From NCBI RefSeq assembly GCF_000247695.1, contig NW_004624734.1, positions 7,962,633 to 8,026,632 on the forward strand: DNA of 64,000 bases, read 5' to 3'. Shown piece after piece: positions 34,549-46,844 of this stretch (the stretch's first letter is position 1; every line of letters begins with the position of its first letter). The stretch is from Heterocephalus glaber (taxonomy: Eukaryota; Chordata; Mammalia; Rodentia; Bathyergidae). The position numbers and the translations under genes are program-made. The notes beneath the pieces are model-generated. The model was not told where the DNA came from. It saw nothing but the letters and a program-made list of their open reading frames with translations, and did not search any database.

Positions 34549-35014
34549 TCGCTCCCCGAATGTGCATAATGACCTGAAGGCTTCTCCCTGTTGTCTCGGG
34601 GCTCACATCTAACAATGGCACACGGGTCCAGCCCACCAGCCTGGGGCACAGGGCAGCAGCTAAGTGCAGCTCCTCAGTTTGGGGTGCAGCTCCTGAGTGC
34701 ACAGCTGACCTGGACAGCTTGGCCCACTTCCTGCTCGACTGGAGGAGCAGCAAGGCCCAGCGGCCTCCGGTTTGTCAGGAGGACTCGACCACAGGGAGCT
34801 CCCAGGCCATGGCCATGGCCATGTGGGCCCATCCGGACCTGGACTGCACTGCGTCCTTCACCCTTTGCAGGCTTAGAGGAGGAGCGGGAGGGAGGTCCAC
34901 CTGTGAACCGTGCACTGGGCTTGCTCGCCTCGGGTGGCTCAGCCCCTGCGACAGTCACTGTAGTGCAGTATCTCAGCCGCTGTAGGGGTCTGGGCACGTT
35001 CAGCCAGAGTGGTT

Positions 35015-35208
35015 TATTTATTTTTCCCAAGCTGGGGACTGTGGAGCCCAGGGTCTCCTCCCTTAGCTACTTCCCCAGCCCCTTTTAAAGTTTTGAGACG
35101 GGGACTCACTAAATTGCTGAGTTACCCAGACTGGGCTCAAACTTGCAGTCACCCTACCTCAGCCTCCCAGAGTGCTGTAGTGACAGGTGTGTGGTGCCAC
35201 ACCCATCT
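35015..35208 (-). repeat. ID-B1 dimeric SINE, minus strand
   Basis: A diverged reversed ID (AGCTGGGGACTGTGGAGCCC) is joined to a reversed B1 (TTTTGAGACGGGGACTCACT). Confidence 0.85.
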
Positions 35209-35224
35209 ACTGATTTTATTTATT

Positions 35225-35299
35225 TAGGGAACCAGGGATCGAACTCAGACCTTGTGCTTGCGAGGCAGTTGCGGTGCCACTGAGCTAAATCCCCAGCCA
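35225..35299 (-). repeat. ID SINE, minus strand
   Basis: GGGAACCAGGGATCGAACTC through GAGCTAAATCCCCAGCC. Confidence 0.92.
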
Positions 35300-35779
35300 T
35301 CTAATTTTTATGTTTTAAATGCTACTGTTTAATATTACAGTGGAGGGTTTTCTGACCTGTGGTGTAAAGTTTTACTGTGCAGGGGTTGTGATACTGAGCT
35401 CCACTATCTCATTACCAGTTCTCACAGGGATCCGTTTCGCTGGGAGGGAACTTGGGGATGAAGTATGGGAACCATTCCCAGGTCCCGGCTTCCCCCGTCT
35501 GCAGTCCTGAGCGAGTAGTGACCGGCTTTGATGAGGGGCAGCAGGTCGGATGCTGCTGCTTCGGAGGTCATGCTGAGCCTCGACTCTGGGCCGCCTTCCT
35601 GTGCTGGGTTCACCCGAAGCTGGCGGAACCACGGGCAGAAAGACGGGTCCAAATGCCCCAGATCTGAGGAGAACTTCAGCAGTGGTTCAGATCCTGCACG
35701 AGTCAGTCGTAACCCTGGGGTCAAGCTGCACACTGACACTCAGTCTGACTTTTTAAACTGTTTAACTTTTGTCCATGAC

Positions 35780-35902
35780 TTTTTTTTTTGGAGATAGGAT
35801 CTTGCTATGTAGCCCAAGCTGGCCTCAAACTCACAGTGATCCTCCTGGCTCAGCCTCCTGAGTGCCAAGGTTATAGGAGTGTGGCACCAAGCCGCCCAGC
35901 AT
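35780..35902 (-). repeat. B1 SINE, minus strand
   Basis: TTTTTGGAGATAGGATCTTG through GTGGCACCAAGCCGCCC. Confidence 0.9.
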
Positions 35903-35924
35903 GCAGGAGTCTTAGGTCTGCTTG

Positions 35925-36140
35925 GGGTGCCTGTGCTAGCTTTCTGTCACTATGACAAACATGTGAGATATGGAGAAAAAGCACGATTTGGTTCATGGTT
36001 TAGAAATCCCAGGTCATGATTGAGGGACTTGCTGGGCTCTGTGGTGAGGGGGTGCATCACGGTGGCAGTGTGGGCCAGCAGGAAGTAACAAAGGGATTGG
36101 GGCCCCACAGTTCCCTCAAGGGCACACCTCCAATGACTTC
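35925..36140 (-). repeat. MaLR-type LTR relic, minus strand
   Basis: TTCTGTCACTATGACAAACA and TTGGTTCATGGTTTAGAAAT are the reversed 3' end of an ERVL-MaLR-like LTR. Partial. Confidence 0.5.
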
Positions 36141-36144
36141 CCTT

Positions 36145-37390
36145 TCTCAGTTCTTTTATTAGTGTATGCTTGGCACACGGTGAGTACATTCCTCGTGGGG
36201 AATTGGGACATGGCCCAAGGCATCTCCATCCTCCTACTCCCCCTTCTCTTCCCTCCCTGTCATCGTGTCCCATCCCCAGATCCCCTTCCCATCCCCATGA
36301 AGTCTGTTTCCTATCATCTGTCTATTTTGCTCTTTAAATTATTTATAGTTTGGGCTTCTCATATAACAGAAATCATGCAATATTTATCCTGCCGTGTCTG
36401 ATTTTTTTGCATTATGGTATCAAGGTGCATCCTTCTTTATGGCAGAGTAGTACTCCATTTTGTGCAAATGCCACACTTTGATGGACCTATAGGCTGCTCC
36501 CAAGATTTAGCTATTACGAATTGTGGTGCTATCATCTTGGATATGTGTGTATCACTGTAATATGATGTCTTTAAGTCTTTCAGAAAGATACTGAGAAGAG
36601 GAATAACTGGATCGAGTGGATTTTCTAGTTTTCGTTTTTGAGGAATCTCCATTCTGATTTCCATAGTGGTTGTATTAGTTTACATTCCCACTAACAGTGT
36701 AGAAGGGTTCCTTTTTCTCCCCACAGCCTTGCCAGCGTTTGTTACTTGATTTCTTGATAATGCCGTTCTTTCTGAAGTGAGATGGAATCTCAGTGTTGTT
36801 TTGATTTGCAATTCTCTCTTGGCCAAAGGTGCTGAGCACTTTTTTCATGTACCTCTTGGCCATTTTTACTTCTTCTGAGAAGTGTCTGTTCGTTTCAATT
36901 GCCTATTTTTTGATTTGACCTTTTATTTGGGGATATCTATTTTTTCTGAATTCTTTATTCTAGATATTAGTCCTCTGTCTGTGGAGTAGCTGGGAATTTT
37001 CTCCCCACTCTATAGGTTTTCTCTTCATTCTGTTGGTTGTTTCCTTGGCTGTGCAGAAGCTTTTTTACTTTGATGTGTTGAATTCTGGTACTATTTCTTG
37101 TGCCATTGGGGTTCTGTTCAGAAAGTCCTTGCCTATGTCTGTGTCAAGGGTTTTACTTATTTGATCTTCCTCTAGTTTGCGTGTTTCTGTTTTAATATTT
37201 GGGTCTTCGATCCATTTCCCTTTGATTTTGGTGCAGGGTGAGCGACGTGGGTGTAGACTCGGTTCTCTGCGGGCGGATGGATAATCGGTGTTCGGATGCC
37301 TTTTCGCGGCGGATGGTTTTGGTTTCTTTGTTGAAGGTAACGTGACTGCGGTGTGGTTGGTCCTGGATCCTCCCCTGGGCTCCCTTCATC
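36145..37390 (-). mobile_element. 5'-truncated, decayed L1 ORF2/3' UTR, minus strand
   Basis: Minus-strand frames keep the ORF2 C-terminal pattern (NPLDPVIPLLSIFLKDLK) and an upstream ORF2 stretch ending near 37390 (FNKETKTIRREK). Several frames are broken. It is older than the L1 at 61.4 kb. Confidence 0.85.
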
Positions 37391-37889
37391 TGCGTGCCTG
37401 TTTTTGTCCCTGAGCCCCGTCTCTAAGTCTCCCCCAGCTCTCAGCGCGACTCCTGGGACGGGGACAGGGAAGAGGCAGGGCCGCTGGCCCCAGCCCCTCC
37501 GCCTTTGTGGACTTCCAAATACTTGCGCGGCAGGACGTACACACCCTGGCCCCTGGAATCTGGGAGTCTGTGTTTGAACTCGGGGTCTTTGATGGAAGAT
37601 GGTCCCCCCGGGGGACCACTGCCATCACAAGTGTCCTGAGGAGGCGCCTCCCTGAGGATAGGCTGGGGGGAGTCGCGTGCAGGGCTGTGGAGTGGAGGAG
37701 CAGGGAACCGGGGCTCTCATTGTCCCCTGGAGCCCGGGATGAGCCCATTGCAGTGCAGGGAGGTGGGTTTCGACTTCTGGTCTTTAGACTTGTAAAACGG
37801 TCCATTGATGTTTCCAGTCTGTAATTTTTTTGGTAGATACCGCTTGGTGCGAGGAGACAGAGCAGCAGGACCCCAAACTTGAGCATTTA

Positions 37890-38030
37890 CAGCCCTAGCT
37901 GGCCCCTCTCAGGGACAGGCAAATGTGGGATATCACCTCCTCTTTGCAGGGGATGACAGAGGCTCCGAGAGGCCAGGCTGCTTGTCTGAGGTCACCGCGC
38001 AGCGAGTAGCAGGGCTGGACACCGAGCGGT
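37890..38030 (-). repeat. MIR-like relic, minus strand
   Basis: ACAGAGGCTCCGAGAGGCCA and GAGTAGCAGGGCTGGACACC fit the reversed MIR core. Confidence 0.55.
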
Positions 38031-38845
38031 CGTCCTGCCGTACCCTATACCCCGCGGAGGCCTGGACGGAGCGCGCGTGGTGAGGGCGTCTTCCGGTGGG
38101 CTCCCTGCAGCCTGAGAGGCAGGGAAGAGCGGGGAGGCGGCGCTCGGGAAGTCCTCTCTGGCCGGCCGTCCACTGTCACGGAGGCCAGGAGGCGGGGAAT
38201 CCTTCTGTGAGACCGAGCGCCAGGGATGCCACGGGGTGGCCCGCGGATGTGAGGCCAGCGCAGAGTCCCGGGACCGACTTGGTGAAATGCCAAACAGCAG
38301 TAGATCAACAGAGGGCCACCTGGTGTCCCAGCTTTCTCCAGGCAGGCACATCCACATCCCTCGCTCCAGCCCTGGCGGGGTCCGTCTTCCTCTCCCGCCC
38401 TATCCGTCCTCTCTTCTGCCACAGTCAACCTTTCGTTCCCCTCTGACGATTGGCAATATGGTCAAAGAAGGTATAGGGTTTATAGTCTCAGTCACCTGAA
38501 TTTTTAAACTAGTTGATTTAAGTGGACAATGCATGGATTTAATTAGTGAAATGGTACTTAAAACACTAGTCTTGAAAACAGAAATCTCCTCCCTTTCACC
38601 TTTCCACCCGCCTAGCTCCCCAGGACCGGGGGTTGATTAGGTGGGAGCTGAGAAAACAGCAAGGGAAAGGGACAAACCATTTCATCAGGTTGTTGCGGAG
38701 GCTCTTTGAAACAGACAATACCTTTAATTCTGCCAACTGCAAAACATATTACTTCCGAGAGAGCTCTTATTACCTATTAACCTTTTAAAAAAATGGTGTA
38801 AAATACATTAAACATAACATTTGCCATTTTATCCTTTTTTTGTTT

Positions 38846-39022
38846 TTGGTATTGGGGATTGAACCCAGGCCCTTCACACTGAGCTACATCCCCAGCCTTT
38901 TTTATTTTGAGAGATGATCTCGCTAAGTCACTGAGTTGCCCAGGGTCTGGGCCCAAACTTGGGATCTCCTGCCTTAGTCTTGCAGAGTGCTGGGATTACA
39001 ATGTGTGCCACCACTCCCAAGT
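38846..39022 (-). repeat. ID-B1 dimeric SINE, minus strand
   Basis: TTGGTATTGGGGATTGAACC, GAGCTACATCCCCAGCC, then GAGAGATGATCTCGCTAAGT. Confidence 0.92.
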
Positions 39023-39049
39023 CGTTTTACGCAGTTTTCATTGTATGGT

Positions 39050-39640
39050 TGTGTGGCATCACCTGCAATGACCTCGGTCTGCGAGCACCACCACCCTCGC
39101 TCCCCAGAAATCTGTCCTGAAAGCACTTGCTTTGTCACTTACAGTGTCCTCCAGGCTCCTCTGCGTTGCAACGGGTACCAGAATTTCTCTCCCTTTGAGA
39201 CTGAATAACGCTCCGGTGCATGGATGGGCCACGAGTTTGAATCCATTTATTTTGGGATAGACACTTGGTTTGCTTTCACTTCCCTGCTGTTGTGAAAGAT
39301 GCTGCTATGGACGCGGGTTTGAAAATATCTTTTAGCTTCTACTTTAATTCTCGGTATACTCCCGGAGTTGCTGGATCATACAGTGATTCTCTCTTTTTTT
39401 TTTACTTTTGGGATAGCATTTCATTGTGTAGTCCAGGCTGGACTTGAAATTGCTTTTAACCCAAGCTGGCCTTAAACTCCTAATCCTCCTGCCTCAGCCT
39501 CCCGAGTACTGGGATTACAAGCACCCCACTGGAGGGGGCTGGTGTGCCGTTTCCATAGCGGCAGCAGCATTTCACTCTCCTGCCAGCATTGCAGGGTCCA
39601 ATTCCTTTATATCCTTGCCAGCACTCGCTTTTGGCTTTTG
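39050..39640 (-). mobile_element. Old L1 fragment, minus strand, split by a B1
   Basis: CTTTGAGACTGAATAACGCT, GAAAGATGCTGCTATGGACG and GAGTTGCTGGATCATACAGT, then, past the B1, TTATATCCTTGCCAGCACTC. This is the usual order of an antisense L1M ORF2 end. Confidence 0.7.
39392..39532 (-). repeat. B1 SINE inserted in the old L1, minus strand
   Basis: TTTACTTTTGGGATAGCATT through GTACTGGGATTACAAGCACC. Confidence 0.88.
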
Positions 39641-39692
39641 ATCGCAGCCACCCTAACCCTTGACTAATCCTTTTTACAGCCCCTGCTCTTCT

Positions 39693-39765
39693 TTATTTAT
39701 TTATTTTTTTGGTACCGGGGATGGAACTCGGGTCCTTGTGCCTGCACGAGCTAAATCCCTGGCCC
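39693..39765 (-). repeat. ID SINE, minus strand
   Basis: TTTTTTTGGTACCGGGGATG through CGAGCTAAATCCCTGGCCC, with an internal deletion. Confidence 0.9.
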
Positions 39766-41529
39766 CTGCTCTTCTTGTACATATGAAGTATCTTAACTCT
39801 GACAATACTTACAGCTTTTTTTCTTTTTTCAGCCACTGTCTAAGTTTCTGCTCCCACCCCTTTCTGGCCCACGGGTGTCTTCTCCATCTTTTGCCTCTGT
39901 TGTGACAGGCACCAAAGCTGACTCCAGCTGAGCCCCGGGGCCTCAGTCAGAGGACTTCAGTGGATCGGATGTTGGCCCTGAGTGCGCGCGGGGCTGGTGG
40001 AGCCCCTGGCCGGCTTCCAGGCAGACTGTGTTCTGAGCTGGGCTTCTCGTGGCCCGGATGCCAGCATTTGGCTGTCGCTTCTCTGAAGCTGTTTAATTTC
40101 TCCGGAGAAGAGCCTTGCACCCCTGCCTGGCTTTGGGAGCGAGAATAGAGTAGGAGAAGCCGGACCCTCTGCTGAGGCCTGCAGTTCAGTCGTTCTCGGC
40201 TTCTGCCCGTTCCCTGGACGCCTGGACCCAGGGTGAAGGTGGGCCCTGCTGGGGAGCTGGAGGACAGCGGGGCACCCACAGGTTCCCTCTTTGTATCCCC
40301 GCTGTTCCCCAGGCCTGTGGGCTCACGGTGTCCTCTGTCCACACCCCTCTGAGCCCGGAAACTTCCTGACCTCTCTTGTTTCCCTGCTTTGTCTTTCCCT
40401 CTCCCCATCCTTGTGGTTTTATATCACTTATCATGTTCATTGTTTCTTTTTTTTAATCTATTTTTCTTCCTTTCCTCCCATTTTAGTTTTGGGGGAAAGC
40501 CATAATAACCATAGGTAGACAGTCACCATCATATCTCTTTTTAAGGAAATGTTCCTCAAAATTGGTTCAAATCATAAAAATAATTCGTGTACATTTAGAC
40601 ATCACAGAAGTAGAAAGAACCAAAAATATAGTAATCTATTGGAGGCTGATCAGACCCTCAATCACTTACTCAAGTGTATGATGGTGAGATTAAAAAAGAG
40701 AAGATCTTACTGCATAAAGGAGGGGCCCAGGGCGGTCATGGCTCTCATCAGGCTAAGACACTGTCTCCGGGGCTCGCCAGTATTTACTGAACACGCAGCT
40801 CCTAGAAGGGGTAAGGGCAGAGCAGCGAACAGTGGAGTGGAGGGGGCTGATTTGAGCAGGGTCCTAGCAACAAGGGAACGAGACATTCTAGCAAGAGCAG
40901 CTCATAGATAAATGGGAGATTTGTTTCTTCGAGCGGATTAATTTTGCCTCTCTAGGAGTTTTCTGTACGAGTTGTGCTGCCCTTAGCGGCACTACTGTCT
41001 TGCTATGCAAGACGTCACAGCATCACGGATCATTGAGACTTCCGCTCTGACCAGTGGTGTGGGGAGTTGTTCCGTTCCCGCACACCAGCTGCCGGCTTTT
41101 CAGGCAAGCATGGTGGGCTAAGAGGCAGACTCAGACTTTTACTATGAAAGCCAATTTATATGAATGTGCAGCTCCCTCAGGGTGGTTTCCATCAGTCATC
41201 CCACTCATAAGGCACATTTCCTTCTTACTGTTCTTCAAAGAATTGTACACATTTGACATCAGTCTGTAAAGATAATTTTTATGTTTTGCTCTTTCACTTA
41301 TAGTATTGCAATGAAAGTTTCCTATGTTATGAAACTTCTGGAGATGTTTTGACAATAATTGATCCTGTGTTGCACAAAAGTTTACTTAGTTATCTCCTGC
41401 GGTTTAGCCTCTAGGCTGTTTTCTATTAGTTCATGCTCACGACCTTTGCACAGAAAGCTTGTTTTATTTTAAAATTTTTAAATTTGAGAAGTTTTTTCAT
41501 AGAGCAATATAGTGGAAGAAATGCCAGCT

Positions 41530-41850
41530 TCCAGATAGACATTCTTGTCGTAATCCCCAGAACCCAGGAAGGTGACCTTATTTGGGAAAAGGGTTGTTGC
41601 AGGTGTCACAAAATGAAGAATCTTGAAAGGCGATTTTCCTGGATTGACTGAGCGGCCTACAGCACGATGACCATGTTCTTGGGAGAGAGGAGGGGTCACA
41701 GGCTGAGGAAGTGGCTGCCTCCACAGCTGGAAGAGCTCAGGAACAGAATTTTCTGTCAGCACTGTGGTTGTGGATTTCTGGCCTCCAGTTCTGCTGTTTG
41801 ATGCCATCGAGTTTGTGGTACTTTGTTACGGTTGCCCCAGAAAACAGACG
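41530..41850 (+). repeat. MLT1-type MaLR LTR relic
   Basis: GAAGAATCTTGAAAGGCGAT, GCTGGAAGAGCTCAGGAACA, TCTGGCCTCCAGTTCTGC and GAGTTTGTGGTACTTTGTTA appear in the order of the MLT1 LTR. Confidence 0.75.
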
Positions 41851-42050
41851 GGTAAATTCTTAGAAATGGTGGCGTTGGTCACAGATATGAATGTTTGCAT
41901 GGAAGTTAAGTTAGAAAAAGCGGTACACCCTTCCTACCTGGCTTACACCCTCCTTTTATCTGATGCATTTCTTTCCTGTCATTGCTTCAGCATTTACTGA
42001 GTGGCGGGTACATCACAGCACGGGAAACCTTCAAGGGGTTGAGGGTGCCT

Positions 42051-42245
42051 TTTTCTGTTCAATACTGGGGGTTGAACCCAGGGGCTTTGCAGTGAGCTGC
42101 ATCTCCAGGCTCTTTTTAATGTTTTATTTGGAGACAGGGTCTCGCTAACCCACTAAATTACCCAGGCTGGGCTTGAGCTTTCAGTCTTCCTGCCTCAGCC
42201 TCCCAGAGTGCTGAGGGTAGAGGTATGCCCCACCATGCCCGGCTG
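42051..42245 (-). repeat. ID-B1 dimeric SINE, minus strand
   Basis: CAATACTGGGGGTTGAACCC, then GGAGACAGGGTCTCGCTAAC and CCCCACCATGCCCGGCTGG. Confidence 0.92.
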
Positions 42246-43215
42246 GGGGCTCTGTTATGTTCCCCGGTGGTCCCTGGTGCTTAGAGTCCTGCCTGACCCG
42301 GGACAGACACTCCGTGTTAATTTACCGACTGGCTGGTGATGGGGTACATGTCACAGTAACTCGTGGCCCCTCCTGGCCAGTGAGGGTTAGGGAGGACCTG
42401 CAGGAAGCTCTAATGTTGGGTGCGTCTGCTGGGGTACCAGGGAGGCCAGAGGCAGGGGCTCTCGGACTGGAGTCACTGAGAGGTACTGCCTGTGCTGAGT
42501 CTTGGAGGACAGTGGCCCCGGGGGCACGGTACCAGGCAGAACCTTCACCCCTTGGTCGGTCACCTTTGCTGCCACCTGCCGGGAACCTTTGGCGACCTGT
42601 TTCTCAGGGTGCCCTGTCGGTGGGCCCCAGACTCTGGACATGCACTGCCACCCTAGATGGCCCAGTGTGACCATCCTGGCCCTAACCGGTCTTTTCTTCT
42701 GCTCCACAAACCAGCAGCGGGGGCTCCCGTAGAGGGAGCTCGAGTGGCAGTGCCCTTGCCTGCAGTCGGGTTAACAGGCTTCGCGGAGAGCCGGACCCTG
42801 CTGCACCGATAAACCTGCCTCTGGGCCCGGGGCAGGCGCAGGGGTGAAGCCACGTCCCGGCAAAGAGCCCTGACGGTGACCGACCGCTGTCCACACCGGG
42901 CTGCGCCCCAGGCCGCCTCTGCGCCACCTCCCAAGCCGCCTGGGTTTGCGTCCGCCGTTTAATGAGGCCTCCTTCCGAGACTCCAGAAAAGTGTTTTCGG
43001 GCGCGAGGCACAGAGTTGGTCAAGGCAGACAGCGCTGGCAGCAGGCCTTGGGCTGGGCAAGCGGAGAAGTAAGGACTCACTGGACTGATTCATTGACTCC
43101 ACTGAGCGGCCCGATTGGACTTGTGTGTTCTGAAGCATAACGAGAAGCATCACTGCTTCACATTTTTCCCAAAGGGAGGACTTTTTAAAAATTTGATAGG
43201 TTAAATTAAAAAAAA

Positions 43216-43323
43216 ATTTTTTTTGAGTCAAGGTCTCCCTGTGTAGTTCAGACTGGTCTAGAACTCACAGAGATCTTCCTGCCTCAGCCTCCCAAGTGCT
43301 GGAATTACAGGCACCACACCCAG
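43216..43323 (-). repeat. B1 SINE, minus strand
   Basis: TTTTTTGAGTCAAGGTCTCC through ATTACAGGCACCACACCC. Confidence 0.9.
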
Positions 43324-43539
43324 GTAAATATAAAATCTTTTATGGATGTAGATGACATCAGTTATATTAAATATACCCTACATCAACTATTTTAAGCATA
43401 CATTTGAAATTTTACCAGTGGGAGCATTGAGAAACAGAATATGGGTAATTTATCCAGAGATACACAGTTGAAAAGTGAAAGAAATAGAATATAAGCCCTG
43501 GCATTGACTTTAGGGCCCACTGTCCTAACCACTGTGTTA

Positions 43540-43680
43540 TTAGTATAGTTACACATACTATATTGTAAGATAATATGTAATATATTACTAATATTTATTA
43601 TATTATTAATATTAATATAGATTAGTAACATTATAAAATGAATTAAATTTATTAAAAATTTAATTTAGGAATATTGCTTT
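43540..43680. repeat. AT-rich low-complexity stretch
   Basis: Dense TATTA/ATTAAT repeats with almost no G or C. Confidence 0.85.
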
Positions 43681-43779
43681 TTTTCTTAGCATTCATGAAA
43701 CAACTGTTGAAATGCTCTGTCTACATTTGTAACATGAGAGACTTTTCCAAGACTACAGCATTTTTTTCAGCTCCATAAT

Positions 43780-44125
43780 AAGTTTTTAAAAAATGTTTTG
43801 ATTCATGTATGTTTGTGATACATAGTAACTACATTCCCCTTGCTGAATTGATATGTATATAAATATATTGCATTGCATCTTGGTCTTTTTCCTCCTGCTC
43901 CTCCTTCCCCCCCCATCTCCACAGAGTCTACTTCCTTGTTTCTTATTGTTTCTTTTATTTTGCTCTTTATGTTATTTATATTTTTGGTTTCTCTTATTAG
44001 AAAGCCATGTTATATTTAAGCTTCTGTATCTGTTTTATTTCATTCAGTATTTCAGTCTCAAGACTCATTTATTTCCCTACATGTAACTGGAATGTACCTT
44101 CTTTATGGCTGAGTAGTACTCCACC
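43780..44125 (-). mobile_element. L1 3' end, minus strand
   Basis: The reversed 3' UTR is followed by TTTATGGCTGAGTAGTACTC, the antisense of the conserved ORF2 EYYSAI region, where the copy is cut off. Confidence 0.85.
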
Positions 44126-44513
44126 GGTTGCTGCAGACATCACTGCACATAGGAGTCATCCGGGATCATGCAGATTCTGGGTGTGCATTTCTAACAAGCT
44201 CCCCACTGTTGCATCTCCTCTGCCTGCAGGGTGAAGCATGAGAATCTGGTCAGGTGCACACTTTGCAGACTTCTATCTGAGCCGCCAGAGGTTGGTTTTG
44301 GGGCTGTTTTACCCGTTCCAGGGTATTTTGTCTTTAGCACATTAGGACGCTTGAGTTTTTCTTTATCCTGTGGGTTATTTCTTTATAACCATGGTCTCCA
44401 GGGGGCCGGCACTCACCAGTTTGCTTTGAAGTCACCTCTGAGAGGCTCCTTGGACTCCTCAACGCCCAGCGGGACTATGGATGGCGCCAGGCTTAACTGC
44501 TTTGGGCCCAGCT

Positions 44514-44528
44514 AGCGCCCTCAAGTGG
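44514..44528 (-). promoter_or_regulatory. Candidate CTCF site (minus orientation)
   Basis: AGCGCCCTCAAGTGG matches the reverse CTCF core RGYGCCMYCTRSTGG at all but one position. It pairs with an oppositely oriented site at 45736. Motif match only. Confidence 0.45.
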
Positions 44529-44891
44529 CGTCAGCCAACGTGGCTTCCGGAGAAGAACAGTTGCTTCAACTGCAGCCTCTGCAAGGTGCCCTGTGGTGCG
44601 GGAATTTGCAGATTCAGCTATAAGGCTGACTCCTTCTTGGAGATGATTTTTGGGAAAAAGAATCTCCCAGATTTGGGTGTTTTGCTGTGGACCTCAGCAG
44701 GGCCAGGCATTCACTGCACGCAACTGCAGGGGACTCTTCCACCTCTGTGGCTCGGACTCGGCCTCTGCCCTTGTCCCTTCTCCTCAGGAGATTCTTCCTC
44801 CCTCGCTGAGTGTCACTCCCTGCACACACACACGGACACAGGCCTGTGCGAGCATGCCTTGTGTGTATGTGTTTGTCAGAAGACAAAATGG

Positions 44892-44980
44892 AGGGCCAGG
44901 GATTTAGCTCAGTGGTGCCGCCGCCTGCCTCACAAGTGCAAGGTCCCAAGTTTGATCCCTGGTACCAAAAAAAAAAAAAA
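44892..44980 (+). repeat. ID SINE close to consensus, with target-site duplication
   Basis: GCCAGGGATTTAGCTCAGTG, CTGCCTCACAAGTGCAAGG and CTGGTACC are followed by a 15-base A tail. AAGACAAAAT flanks it on both sides (near 44880 and 44980). Confidence 0.93.
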
Positions 44981-45735
44981 AGACAAAATTGTAACAACTT
45001 GACGATCTTAAGTGTGAATTGTAGAACTGGGCAACCCTTCACATCATAAAATAGAGTAAATGTCCTCATGGGCTGAGCAGAGGAAGCTGGTTTTATGGAC
45101 CGAGAAGGGCTAAAGAAGACAGAGACAGAACAAAAACAGAGCAGCCATTTCAAAGTCCCTTTCCTTAGGCAACAGGCCAGGAGACAAAGTGACAGGAAAA
45201 GAGCCAGGGGCTTAGCATAGGAGGCCACCCCTGTGAGGGCTACAACAGAGAGAACATCCTGATTGTGCCAGCTGGGACTGGCTGGGTGAGACTGTGCCTG
45301 TTCCCTGTCTGTCTTCTGATTTCTCAAAGTTTTGGTTTGACGACACAGAGCCTTATAGCACAAGTGACTCCATTTTGGTTTGTCGTGTGGTTTTTTGGGG
45401 CCCAGTGAAGGGATTGTCCAGAACAACAGCCTTCTATCACTTTTATTCAGTAGAATCTGCGTGTGTGTGTGTGTGTAATGGCACAGCTACCCTTGGCTAC
45501 AGTGAAAGGTCCAGGTGGACAGAACCCATGTCTGTTTTATTTTATTAGGCGCGCAATGCCTCTTTATTGAATAAATAGCCGATGCTTGTTTTTGGCATTA
45601 TCTTAAAGGTTAAGTGGATCAAGCTCTTGCATAGTCTCACATTTGGCACTCAACAGAAAAACATCAAATTTCCAGTTTCCTTCCTGGTTTTCAAATGCTT
45701 TTGCTGTGTCGCAGAGAGCGCCGCACCACGGAGCA

Positions 45736-45750
45736 CCAGCAGATGGCGCT
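45736..45750 (+). promoter_or_regulatory. Candidate CTCF site (plus orientation)
   Basis: CCAGCAGATGGCGCT fits the CTCF core pattern CCASYAGRKGGCRSY closely. It lies in a locally CpG-containing, SINE-free stretch. Motif match only; occupancy is inferred. Confidence 0.55.
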
Positions 45751-45929
45751 GTGTCCCTGGGAACGAGGCGCCCGTGGCGGTGGCTGGGCGTGGCTGCTGG
45801 GGTAGGCGGGTGCCGCTGAGACTCGCGGGCTTCCTGCTGGAACCATCCTGTGAAGAGCAGATCGGGCAGGTTTATGTACGTCCCCAGCGCAGCCCTGATT
45901 CCGGGGACAGAGGAAATTTGGGGGATGGA

Positions 45930-46007
45930 AGACTAGCTTCCACTTTACCTGGACAAGCCACTCTAGCTCCTAGAGCCTCAGTTTCTTCATCTGCAAAATG
46001 GAGCTAA
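45930..46007 (+). repeat. MIR-like relic
   Basis: TACCTGGACAAGCCACTCTA and CTCAGTTTCTTCATCTGCAA. Confidence 0.65.
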
Positions 46008-46008
46008 C

Positions 46009-46163
46009 TGGGTGTGTGGTGGGGCACACTTGTAACCCCAGCACTCTGGAGGGTGAGGCAGGAGGATCCCTGTGAGTTTGAGGCCAGCCTGGGCTACATA
46101 GTGAGTTCAAGGCCAGCTTGAACTACATAGCGAGACCCTGTGTCAAAAAGACAAACAAACAAA
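46009..46163 (+). repeat. B1 SINE (long 3' half)
   Basis: CTGGGTGTGTGGTGGGGCAC through GCTTGAACTACATAGCGAGA, ending in ACAAACAAACAAA. Confidence 0.93.
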
Positions 46164-46676
46164 TGGAAATAATAATAGTTCCTCCTGTCGAATAAATCAA
46201 AGACCTATTCAGTGTACATGTTCATTCACTTACCTCCAAGGATAAGCAAAGGAAACAGTAGCTCTATAGAGGAGACAGAGGAGAGGGGCAAGGTGGAACT
46301 CCAGGCTCTGCATGGCCGTCTCTGTCCCCAGGAGGAAACCGCTCCCCAGGGCCTGGGGGCCCCTTACCCCACACAGGGCCAGGAGGGCAGTGGGCTGGAC
46401 GGTGCTTGTTAAATGGTTAACAAGCTGCCCAGAAAGCCGATCTGCAGGTCAGCTGTGCCTCCCAGTGTTCTAGAACTCTGCAGGCCCTGCCAGAAGCTCC
46501 CTCCTGGTCATTGCTGTGCCCTTACCCGAACCCCTTTTCCTTCAAGGCATTCATTGCCTCTTGAAAAATGTGTGTGTATATGAAGATGTGTGTTTATTTA
46601 GTTAATGTCTCTGCAAAAGACTGATAGCTTCATATGGGAAGATATTTTAGAAATATCTATCTATCTATCATCATCC

Positions 46677-46844
46677 GTAGCACCGGGATTGAACCCGGGG
46701 CCTTCACGCTCAGCTACGTCCCGTCCCTTTTTATTTTTTATTTTGAGATAAGGTGTTTGTGAAGTTGCCAAGTTCCCCAGGCTGGGCTTCCTGCCTCAGC
46801 CTCCCAAGTGCTGGCATTACAGGCACGTGTCACCACATCTGGCC
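46677..46844 (-). repeat. ID-B1 dimeric SINE, minus strand
   Basis: GTAGCACCGGGATTGAACCC, then TTTTGAGATAAGGTGTTTGT. An (ATCT)4 run precedes it. Confidence 0.9.

Noticed and set aside
44614..45426. 270-residue minus-strand open frame
   Set aside because: Runs straight through the antisense of the ID SINE at 44892-44980 (FFFFWYQGSNLGPCTCEAGG is translated SINE).
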